Shown here: one piece after another, positions 16,366 through 23,480 of the stretch
Layout of the letters: the number at the start of each line of letters is the position of its first letter
How positions within the stretch are numbered: position 1 is the first letter of the stretch
Virus record (IMG/VR): IMGVR_UViG_3300043411_002794
Span: 62,001-126,000 of that record
Origin: a virus
Reading direction: 5' to 3' (one strand)
Length of the DNA: 64,000 bases
Notes under the pieces: model-generated
What the model saw: the letters and a program-made list of their open reading frames with translations, nothing else
Database searches by the model: none
What the model was told of the DNA's origin: nothing
Translations under genes and position numbers: made by a program

Positions 16366-17184
16366 TCAGCAGAGATCTTGGACGTTGATCGGAGCTTGGT
16401 TGCGCGGGTCGACCAACTGCACCCGCTCCACGGACGCCGCGGTCTGCGACGCCAACGTGTTCAGCCGTCCGGCCGCTTCGCGGACCACGGCCTGCAGCTC
16501 GGCGATCGCGGCGGCCGCCGCCGGGTTGTTCCCGGCTGCTGCAGCTGCTTGACGATCGGCCCGCATGAGGCGGCTACGGAATTCGTCGTCCATGAACCGC
16601 GTCGATTGCGTGAGCACGCTGCGACGAGCCATAGACGCGATACAGTCGCAGGCGATGTTGAAGGTGCTACTGGCCCGCGGCGCCCAGTGAAACTGGAACT
16701 GAAAGCCTTCGCGAATCATCTCTCGCCATGCCGCCCACAGCGGATACTGCGTCCGCGGCAGCGGTTGATCGAAGTCGGAGGCCTGGCTGCCGTGTTTGGC
16801 GACCGTCTCCGAGTCGGTGACGATGTGCACCTGCAGGACGCCGCGACGCTTGATCAGATCTCGACCTTCGCACGCGTTGAGCCAGTGCAGCATGGCCTGC
16901 ATGTACGGCATCTGTTCCGCCAGGTTGACGGATCCCAGGTTCATACCGCCGTGATAGAAGCGGCCGAGCTTTTGGTTGTTGTCGACGAGTGCCGTCGCCC
17001 AGCCGCAGGCGCCGTCCCAGCCGCTGCCGCTACCGTCGCCGACCAGGAGCAAGTCCCAGCTGACGATACCGGTAGCATCAAGCAGAGCTTGCAGAGTCGG
17101 ATACGGCGGCAGGCTGCCCGGCTGGACCTTGGTCCGCCCCGCCGCCGTCGGCTGCGTTCCGGGCAAGTTGTTGTGTTTGCTCAT
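16366..17184 (-). CDS. RNase H-like protein (272 aa)
   Basis: The RNase HI fold is indicated by four acidic positions in order: Asp50 in LLLVGDGSG, Glu90 in LAEQMPYMQA, Asp124 in HIVTDSET and Asp180 in NIACDCIASMA. These are the expected two-metal active-site residues for cutting RNA in RNA-DNA hybrids or for a related nuclease role. The C-terminal ~80 residues add an Ala-rich helix. The first ~25 residues overlap the previous gene by 107 bases. Confidence 0.75.
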   Translation of the reverse strand: MSKHNNLPGTQPTAAGRTKVQPGSLPPYPTLQALLDATGIVSWDLLLVGDGSGSGWDGACGWATALVDNNQKLGRFYHGGMNLGSVNLAEQMPYMQAMLHWLNACEGRDLIKRRGVLQVHIVTDSETVAKHGSQASDFDQPLPRTQYPLWAAWREMIREGFQFQFHWAPRASSTFNIACDCIASMARRSVLTQSTRFMDDEFRSRLMRADRQAAAAAGNNPAAAAAIAELQAVVREAAGRLNTLASQTAASVERVQLVDPRNQAPINVQDLC

Positions 17185-17518
17185 TCAGTTTCTTTGCCAG
17201 GCGACTGCTGGCTTCGTTAAGTTCGTTGTAGACCTGTTGCAGGTTGTTCAGCAGCGACGTGCTGATCTTTGCCATCTGCTGGATCAGGTCCAGAGAAAGT
17301 CCGGCCGAAGGCGGGTCACCGTTCGGGCCCGCGATGACGCAGCCCGGCAGCGACGTACCGAGTCGTTGATCCCAGACCAGCACGACGGCAACGCCTGCCA
17401 GCTCGGGATAAGTTTGCGCAAGTCCGTTGGAGAATGCGGCCGCCTCGTTGCGAGCCAGTTCGAAGAACTGAAGCGGCTTAGGCGGAGCCGTCGGATTGGG
17501 TATCGGTTGATCCGTCAT
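17078..17518 (-). CDS. Hypothetical protein (146 aa) with helical coil
   Basis: Not recognised. ATG 17518 follows a stretch shared with the membrane-protein gene (41-base overlap). Pro-rich start, central alpha/beta domain, then a coil (LLNNLQQVYNELNEASSRLA). The last ~30 residues overlap the RNase H-like gene and are low complexity. Confidence 0.65.
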   Translation of the reverse strand: MTDQPIPNPTAPPKPLQFFELARNEAAAFSNGLAQTYPELAGVAVVLVWDQRLGTSLPGCVIAGPNGDPPSAGLSLDLIQQMAKISTSLLNNLQQVYNELNEASSRLAKKLNEQTQQLARNAADGGGADQGPAGQPAAVSDSASSA

Positions 17519-17882
17519 GGGGAAGAAAGTCTCGTGGTCGCGAGTAGCGAATGGCTTCGGGAAGGACGTTGTCGAGGCTCCAGGCAAGATACCCGGCGGC
17601 CCAGCCGTATGCTATCGCCTGCGGTATCAGCCAGAGCGGCGTCCACCAGGGCGTAAGAAAGCGATCGGCGTAAAGGACGAGCAGCATCACGGCGGCGAAT
17701 AGTCCGCCGGCATGATGGGCGTGGCAGAACGGGCAGAGCAACGCTTCTTCCACAAAGTTCGCGCGCTGCGAGAGCCGGTGCTCCATGCGGGCCCGGAGGA
17801 CTACGAACAAGTCGCCCTGGAACCAGATTTCGAGCCAAGCCCGCAGGGCGAGCACTAACACCGTGAAATAGAAAAAGTTCAT
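17478..17882 (-). CDS. Small membrane protein with CPFCHAHH motif (134 aa)
   Basis: ATG 17882 overlaps the previous stop (ATGA). Three hydrophobic segments (about residues 3-20, 58-72 and 84-102). CPFCHAHH at 50-57 lies just before the second and could bind zinc or form a redox pair. Function unknown; inner-membrane location is inferred. Confidence 0.72.
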   Translation of the reverse strand: MNFFYFTVLVLALRAWLEIWFQGDLFVVLRARMEHRLSQRANFVEEALLCPFCHAHHAGGLFAAVMLLVLYADRFLTPWWTPLWLIPQAIAYGWAAGYLAWSLDNVLPEAIRYSRPRDFLPHDGSTDTQSDGSA

Positions 17883-18208
17883 TCTGCGGCTTCTTTCCGG
17901 GCTTTGACCCAGTCTTGATATCCGGCCACGGTGTCGCCGTTGACGACCTCCATGGCCCAGTCTTCCTTCGGATACTCGGGATCCGAGGCCCATAGATCGT
18001 CCGGCCGTTCGACGGCGTAGACGTTCCCCAGGCCCGGGCTGCCCAGCGTATCACTGATGCACTCGTCCCAGATCTCGTCGGCCGACGTGACCATGTCCAA
18101 GAACGCATCAACCTTCTTGGCGATTGCTTCCGGCGTCGTGGTCTCCGGATCGTACTCGACTTCGACCGTGATGTAAGCCGTTTTTGGCTTTGGTTCTTCG
18201 TCGGTCAT
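17879..18208 (-). CDS. Hypothetical acidic protein (109 aa)
   Basis: Not recognised. ATG 18208 overlaps the methyltransferase stop (ATGA). A ferredoxin-like beta-alpha-beta pattern is suggested by AYITVEVEYDPE and the following helix. Very acidic. Confidence 0.7.
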   Translation of the reverse strand: MTDEEPKPKTAYITVEVEYDPETTTPEAIAKKVDAFLDMVTSADEIWDECISDTLGSPGLGNVYAVERPDDLWASDPEYPKEDWAMEVVNGDTVAGYQDWVKARKEAAE

Positions 18209-19020
18209 TGGTCTTTGACGATCGTCAGGATGCCGGTGCGGACATTGGTGCCGCTCTCCGCGAAGGAGTTGTCGGGCAGCATTTCCCACGTGCCGTTGAC
18301 GCGTTCCACGAATTCCCGGAACTCGACAGCACGCTTGTCGCTGCGGTAAGTCCAGGCCGGACACATGATCGCCACCAGGATACCGCCGTCGGCGAGGAAC
18401 TGGTACGCATGATTCACGTGCTTCACGTCGCCCAGGCCCGTGAATGGCGGGTTCATCACGATCGCGTCGTAGTCGCACGGCGAGGCGGCCAAGAAGTCGC
18501 CGTTGTGGACGATCAATCGATCCCCGTGTTTTTGCTTCAAGGCGATGAGCACGTTGATTAGCAGGGGATCGAGTTCGTACATCTCGATGCGCGTGTGCTT
18601 ACCGAGGCTGAGCAGGGCCTGCACGATGCGGCCCTTGCCGGCCGAAGGCTCGAGGACGTCGATCGTTTCGGTGTTGACCTTCCGCGACTTGAAGTGGTTA
18701 CGAATGATCTCGTAAAGCATGGCGGCGATTGCCACCGGCGTTTCGAAGAATTGGTATTCCTTCTTGCGGTCGATGTACTGGCCGGCGAATACGACGTCTT
18801 CCAGCAGGCCGCGAGCCTCTTCGGGGAAGACGTGCACTTTGCCGGAGCGCGACCACTTGCCGCCCATCGCTTCGAGCACTTTGTTGACCGCTTGGTACGT
18901 AGTGCGGTCAAGTTTGTTGGTGATGGTGACGTTGTTGCCGTCGTACTTGAGTTGCCGCAGCTCTTCAAGGATCTTGGGGTCGATCTTGGTGATACCGGGG
19001 GCTTTAGCCGTTTTCGGCAT
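18205..19020 (-). CDS. DNA N6-adenine-type methyltransferase (271 aa)
   Basis: AdoMet-dependent amino-methyltransferase. Motif I is LEPSAGKG at 123-130, the acidic residue after it is YELD near 149, and motif IV NPPF is at 190-193, typical of adenine N6 methylation. The N-terminal 90 residues (MGGKWSRSGKVHVFPEEA) resemble the DNA-contacting domain of phage methyltransferases. No endonuclease partner is adjacent, so it is probably protective. Confidence 0.88.
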   Translation of the reverse strand: MPKTAKAPGITKIDPKILEELRQLKYDGNNVTITNKLDRTTYQAVNKVLEAMGGKWSRSGKVHVFPEEARGLLEDVVFAGQYIDRKKEYQFFETPVAIAAMLYEIIRNHFKSRKVNTETIDVLEPSAGKGRIVQALLSLGKHTRIEMYELDPLLINVLIALKQKHGDRLIVHNGDFLAASPCDYDAIVMNPPFTGLGDVKHVNHAYQFLADGGILVAIMCPAWTYRSDKRAVEFREFVERVNGTWEMLPDNSFAESGTNVRTGILTIVKDQ

Positions 19021-19056
19021 TGTCGTCTTTCTGGTTGTCGGGATCGCTTAGCGGCG

Positions 19057-19380
19057 TCAGCTCGTCGGGCACGGCGTGTCTCCGGGCGGATTCGTCGGAC
19101 AGGGGTACTGCGTGATATTCTTCTCACGCACGGCGGCGACGACCTTCTGGAATTTTTCCGGGTCGGCCATGATGAGGATGCCCAGCGGATTGTCGAAGCA
19201 GATCGCTAGGGCGATTGCTTCGGCAGGATCTGCGCATTCCAGTGGTGCGCCGAGGAGGCAACTGCCCCGCTCCTGATTGAACACGCCGGTTTTGCCGTTG
19301 GGCAGCAATTCCGTGTACGTGTCAATCGGAGCGGGTCGCGGCGTCTTTGCGGATCTGTCGAGGATTGTGGAAAAGTCCAT
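19057..19380 (-). CDS. Hypothetical protein (107 aa)
   Basis: Not recognised. ATG 19380 shares bases with the ThyX stop (TAATG). An alpha/beta domain with a Cys-containing, Pro-rich C-terminus. Confidence 0.65.
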   Translation of the reverse strand: MDFSTILDRSAKTPRPAPIDTYTELLPNGKTGVFNQERGSCLLGAPLECADPAEAIALAICFDNPLGILIMADPEKFQKVVAAVREKNITQYPCPTNPPGDTPCPTS

Positions 19381-20486
19381 TACGCGGCTTTGTACACGAG
19401 GCCGAGCTTCTGCAGCTTGGCCAAGCACTCGTCGCGTTCACGGGAGCGGGCGCCGCCCCATTCCGGCGGGCAGGCCTGCAGGAACATCGCTTCGGTTACG
19501 CCACCGTGTCCGTCGACGAGCGGTACGAGATTCTGGATCACCGCGATGTCGAGTTCGGTCAGCGTCATCGCGTTGAGGCGGTACTGCTTGAACGCTTCCC
19601 ACAGCACGGGGTAGAGCTGCCCGACGATCGCACCGATCGCGTTGGCGTAGGTGCGGATCTCCAGCTGCGCGTGAGAGTCCATCCGCAGCGAGAGGAAGTG
19701 CAGCAGGTTGTGCATGTCGCACTTCCAGATCGCCGTCGTCATAGTCGACAGCGGCAGATCTTTGCGGGCCTGCTCTTTGGCGACGCCGAACGCCAGGCGT
19801 TCTTCGTAGATTCCGCGGGATTCGTCGAGACCTTCCGTCTCGCGATGCGTCAGATACCGGCCCGGCGTAATGTCCGAGTAGTAACCGACGTATTCGAACA
19901 CCAGGGCTGACTGCGCAAATTCAAACGTGTCCGCCGCTTCGGTGTTGTTGAAACGGAACACACCCCAGCGACGTTCGTCCGCCCGGTCTTCTTCGGTGAC
20001 AAGTACGCCGGGCTGTCCGTCTTCGTCGATCGGAAAGATGCGATAATTGGCGGGCCAGTTATCGCCCAGTTCGCCTGCGCTGCCCTGCCGGTTCGACGTG
20101 CTTTGCAGCCGCCACGAATCAACGCCGGTGCGCTGGCACTCATCGATCGCCGGGGAGTACCGCGTCGAGTATTCGTTGACGTTCGCCATGCGGTGGCGAA
20201 TCCATTGGCGCCAGGTATCCATCGCGACCGTCACGCGAAACTTCATCTCCACCATCTCGAACGGCGTCGTATGGCGGTGCCGCAGCAGGTACCGCATGAG
20301 GCCGACGTCTTCGGCCGGCAACTTGGCGGTCGTCTGTGCCGTCACGCGGGCGGCTTCACAGATCTCGCGTTCATGACCCATGACGTCGATCAACTGGATC
20401 GAGCCGTCGAGTACCGGGACGCATTCTTGTTTCAGTGCGGCAAGCTTCGCAGCAAACGCTTCCGAGGAAAGGAACTCAGCCGACAT
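19380..20486 (-). CDS. thyX: Flavin-dependent thymidylate synthase ThyX
   Basis: Makes dTMP from dUMP using FAD, NADPH and methylene-tetrahydrofolate. The ThyX signature RHRMANVNEYS is at 97-107, and RYLLRHRHTTPFE at 65-77 matches the conserved upstream block. At 368 residues it is longer than many bacterial ThyX enzymes. An extra segment at about 112-190 lies right after the signature, and a further extension follows the core. The next gene starts on its stop codon. Confidence 0.95.
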   Translation of the reverse strand: MSAEFLSSEAFAAKLAALKQECVPVLDGSIQLIDVMGHEREICEAARVTAQTTAKLPAEDVGLMRYLLRHRHTTPFEMVEMKFRVTVAMDTWRQWIRHRMANVNEYSTRYSPAIDECQRTGVDSWRLQSTSNRQGSAGELGDNWPANYRIFPIDEDGQPGVLVTEEDRADERRWGVFRFNNTEAADTFEFAQSALVFEYVGYYSDITPGRYLTHRETEGLDESRGIYEERLAFGVAKEQARKDLPLSTMTTAIWKCDMHNLLHFLSLRMDSHAQLEIRTYANAIGAIVGQLYPVLWEAFKQYRLNAMTLTELDIAVIQNLVPLVDGHGGVTEAMFLQACPPEWGGARSRERDECLAKLQKLGLVYKAA

Positions 20487-20510
20487 AGATTCTCCAAAAG
20501 AGGCAAGCGG

Positions 20511-20693
20511 CTATTCTCCCCGGGAACGATCCCGACGATCACGCCGCTCCAGTGCGTTGAACAAACGTAGAAGGTAGTACATGCCGATGACGACGGCGAT
20601 ACCACCGGAGAAGCCAAGCTGACGCTTGGCGATGAGTGCAGAGAAAACCATCAGCCAAAAGAGGCCGATGAACAGCTGACCGCCTTGGAACAT
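20511..20693 (-). CDS. Small two-helix membrane protein (60 aa)
   Basis: Two hydrophobic stretches (about residues 7-22 and 27-44) are followed by a charged tail ending RRDRSRGE. Size and layout fit a small holin-like protein, but no endolysin or spanin is seen nearby, so the role is open. Confidence 0.6.
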   Translation of the reverse strand: MFQGGQLFIGLFWLMVFSALIAKRQLGFSGGIAVVIGMYYLLRLFNALERRDRRDRSRGE

Positions 20694-20697
20694 GCGG

Positions 20698-20931
20698 TTA
20701 CAGGATTTCCGCCTCTCCGTGCGGCCACGGCGTCGTCAGACCGGTGTCTACGACAAGCTCCGGTAACTCATCACGAAGCAGTTCCGGGGCCGGAAGCGGA
20801 GGGGACAAAGAGTAATTGCTGATCGGACTGTCGGACAGTCGGATCTGCGGGCCGGGGCCGCGGAGGGTACTCCGCCCTTCAGGGAGCCGGCGTTCTTGGT
20901 AGCGTTTAGCGCTTCGCGAAATTTCAACCAT
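20698..20931 (-). CDS. Hypothetical protein (77 aa)
   Basis: Not recognised. ATG 20931 has TGAGGA upstream. Arg-rich start then a Pro/Leu-rich acidic tail; probably disordered in part. Confidence 0.55.
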   Translation of the reverse strand: MVEISRSAKRYQERRLPEGRSTLRGPGPQIRLSDSPISNYSLSPPLPAPELLRDELPELVVDTGLTTPWPHGEAEIL

Positions 20932-20988
20932 TGTTGCGTCCTCAGGGACGGACGGGCATAATCGCGAAGCATAACAAAGGTAAGGCGA

Positions 20989-21016
20989 GACCCCAACGCC
21001 GTTTAGCAACGGGGTC
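20989..21016 (-). terminator. Possible weak terminator hairpin
   Basis: GACCCC and GGGGTC arms with a competing inner stem (CCGTT/AACGG), placed just after the stop of the 49-residue gene. No T-run follows in the minus direction, so its function is uncertain. Confidence 0.3.
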
Positions 21017-21028
21017 CCGGCTTAGTGC

Positions 21029-21178
21029 TTAGATCCGAAAGCAGGCACGGAGTGTCGCCCACAGGATCCCGGTAATCGCCGAAACGATATGCCAGAGCAC
21101 GCTAAATAAGTCATCTGCCAGGTCCTGAACCCACTGGAGTTCCGGATCGTCAGGCTGACGCTGTCGAGGAGTAGGCAT
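21029..21178 (-). CDS. Small membrane protein (49 aa), divergent from terminase
   Basis: A short frame ending in one hydrophobic helix (about residues 24-45). ATG 21178 has GGAGG six bases upstream. It starts on the same CATG as the terminase gene on the opposite strand, so the two genes overlap by two bases head to head. Confidence 0.65.
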   Translation of the reverse strand: MPTPRQRQPDDPELQWVQDLADDLFSVLWHIVSAITGILWATLRACFRI

Positions 21179-23129
21179 GGCTGCCTCCATGTATGACCGG
21201 CCGGAGCAGGCGCTCCGCACCGGTAGTGTTGCTCGCCTTGGGGCTACTCCCAAGGCCGTGAATTCGCTCATCAAAGATCTGATCTCGCCCGAACGGCACG
21301 GCCGCCCGATCGATATCACGGACAGGACCCACGCCTTACGGCGAATGGTCGATAACGGGGCGGTGCTGAGTCCGGCTAAGTTCTTAGGCAGCATCCTGCG
21401 GCTCGACGGGAAGCCGTTCACGCTGGACGACTACCAGCCGATGTCGCCGCTGTATCGCGCCCTCATGCCGACCAATACCACGTTAGGTACGGGTCGCCAA
21501 GTCGGCAAATCGACGAACATTGCGGCCCGCGGTCTGTTGACCTCGCTCGGTATCCCCAATTTCAAAACGCTTTACGTCACGCCGCTCTACGAACAGATTC
21601 GGCGTTTTTCCAACAACTACGTACGGCCCTTCATCAATCAGTCTCCTCTGCGGAGTCAATGGGTCAGCACGGTGACTGAACAGTCGGTGCTGCAGCGAAG
21701 CTTCCGCAACGGCTCGCTGATGTTGTTCTCGTTCGCGCTACTCGACGCGGATCGTATCCGCGGTGTGTCGGCACACTGCGTGTGCATCGACGAAGTGCAA
21801 GACATGGATCCGGCGCACTTGCCGATCATCAACGAAACGCTGACGGCCAGTAAGCAATACGGCCTTTCGATTTTTACAGGTACACACAAGAGCCTCTCGT
21901 CCGCGCTGCAGGGGCTCTGGAGTGAATCAAGTCAAGCGGAATGGGTGATCCCGTGTCCGCATCCAGGTTGTAAGACCGAGAATGTTCCATCGCGAGAGTT
22001 TCACGCGGAAGCAATGATCGGTCCGGTGCACATGCACATCAGCGAACGCTACCCGGGCGTCGTCTGTCGCAAGTGCCGCCGTCCGATCTCGCCGCGCTTT
22101 GGTATGTGGCGGCATCGTTACAAAGAGCTGCGATGGGTGCGGGCCGGTTATCACATTCCGCAAATCATTCTTCCGCTTCACTACGCTAGTCAGGAAAAGT
22201 GGAGCCAGATCGTTCGTAAGAAGTCCGGCGCTATTAGTGAAGCGGCCTTCTGGAATGAAGTGATGGGCGAGGCCGTCGACGTCGGGCAAAAGCTCGTGTC
22301 CGAATCGGAACTCAAACAAGCCGCATCGCTGCCGTGGCAAAACAATCCCGATCGACCGAACGGGGAGATCAAGAAACGGCTGAACCAATACGCCCACAAA
22401 ACGCTGGCCATTGACTGGGGCGGCGGCGGTGAGAAGGGTACCAGCTTTACGGCGCTCGCCGTGCTCGGCCAAACTGCCGACGGTAAGATCGACGTGCTCT
22501 GGGGTAAGCGGCTCATGCTTGGTTGCGATCGTATTCGCGAGGCCAAGGAGATCCGCGAGTGGTACACGTTCTTCAAATGTGAGTACATCGCGCACGACTT
22601 TACCGGTGCCGGCGAAGTCGCTGAAGCGGTGTTGATTCAAGCCGGACTGCAGCCGAAGCGGATCTTCGGCATTCGCTTACAGCGGTCGGGATACCAGGAC
22701 ATCATGGTGTTCCACGAACCGACGAGCTTCAACCACCATACGTTCCACACGCTCGACAAAGCCCGCTCACTGAACTACACGTGTACGGCCATTCGATTAG
22801 GTCGCGTCCGTTTCTTCCAGTGGGATCGTTTGGCCAAAGATCAGATCGGCCTAATCGGTGACTTCCTTGCATTAACCGAAGCCAATACGGAGCTGCGGCT
22901 CGGCGGTACGCTTTACACGATCGTCCGGGATCCTATGTGGCCGGACGACTGGGCACAGGCCGTGAATCTTGGCACCTGTTTAATCTGGCAGTTGTCCGAT
23001 TCGTGGCCTAACTTCGCCAAGCTGGCCGGCATCAAGAAATTGAGCCAGGCGCAGCTCCACGCCGCCGGTGATTACCAGTGGGGCTGGGATACGGATCCGG
23101 GCCGAGCTCATTTTCTCGGGAAGCCGTGA
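21177..23129 (+). CDS. terL: Terminase large subunit (TerL)
   Basis: ATP-driven DNA-packaging motor and nuclease. The Walker A-like GTGRQVGKST is at 104-113 and Walker B CVCIDE at 201-206. An inserted zinc ribbon uses Cys260, Cys265, Cys297 and Cys300. The RNase H-fold nuclease follows with Asp413 (AIDWGG), Asp474 (AHDFTGAG) and Asp590/591 (PDDWAQAVN). GAGGAG lies five bases before ATG 21177. It is one of only two rightward genes and starts on the CATG shared with a minus-strand gene. Confidence 0.93.
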   Translation: MAASMYDRPEQALRTGSVARLGATPKAVNSLIKDLISPERHGRPIDITDRTHALRRMVDNGAVLSPAKFLGSILRLDGKPFTLDDYQPMSPLYRALMPTNTTLGTGRQVGKSTNIAARGLLTSLGIPNFKTLYVTPLYEQIRRFSNNYVRPFINQSPLRSQWVSTVTEQSVLQRSFRNGSLMLFSFALLDADRIRGVSAHCVCIDEVQDMDPAHLPIINETLTASKQYGLSIFTGTHKSLSSALQGLWSESSQAEWVIPCPHPGCKTENVPSREFHAEAMIGPVHMHISERYPGVVCRKCRRPISPRFGMWRHRYKELRWVRAGYHIPQIILPLHYASQEKWSQIVRKKSGAISEAAFWNEVMGEAVDVGQKLVSESELKQAASLPWQNNPDRPNGEIKKRLNQYAHKTLAIDWGGGGEKGTSFTALAVLGQTADGKIDVLWGKRLMLGCDRIREAKEIREWYTFFKCEYIAHDFTGAGEVAEAVLIQAGLQPKRIFGIRLQRSGYQDIMVFHEPTSFNHHTFHTLDKARSLNYTCTAIRLGRVRFFQWDRLAKDQIGLIGDFLALTEANTELRLGGTLYTIVRDPMWPDDWAQAVNLGTCLIWQLSDSWPNFAKLAGIKKLSQAQLHAAGDYQWGWDTDPGRAHFLGKP

Positions 23130-23398
23130 TGCAACGGATCAAGTAGGCGATCGTCTTCGAATGCTTGTTCGATCTCGTCGTCGAGGTCGAGGTCGACGTC
23201 CAGCAACCAGTCGTCGTCAATGCTGTCGTCGTTCGCCGCGAGCACGTTGTGCTCCGGCGGGAAGTACGGACTGTCGATGTTCTCGGACTTACCGCGGAGC
23301 TCTTCCAGCGGCTCGTCGACGTCGAGATCGAACGCTTCGGGAAATTCTTGGTCGTCGAGATCGTCTTGCATAGAAGGATACAAACAGCGGCCTGACAT
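23108..23398 (-). CDS. Very acidic protein (96 aa)
   Basis: ATG 23398 is preferred (GGGAG upstream). From residue ~10 it is dominated by Asp, Glu and Leu (DDLDDQEF, DVDLDLDDE). It converges on terL with a 22-base 3' overlap. Acidic proteins next to terminases can be DNA mimics or packaging partners, but nothing here is specific. Confidence 0.65.
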   Translation of the reverse strand: MSGRCLYPSMQDDLDDQEFPEAFDLDVDEPLEELRGKSENIDSPYFPPEHNVLAANDDSIDDDWLLDVDLDLDDEIEQAFEDDRLLDPLHHGFPRK

Positions 23399-23480
23399 AA
23401 CACTGCTCCCGGAGTTACTACGGCGGGGCGACCACTGCAATGGTACCGCCCAATCTGCTTTATTGCGCGTCGCGTGAACA

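Noticed and set aside
16378-17220. 280-codon rightward open frame
   Set aside because: Antisense to the RNase H-like gene.
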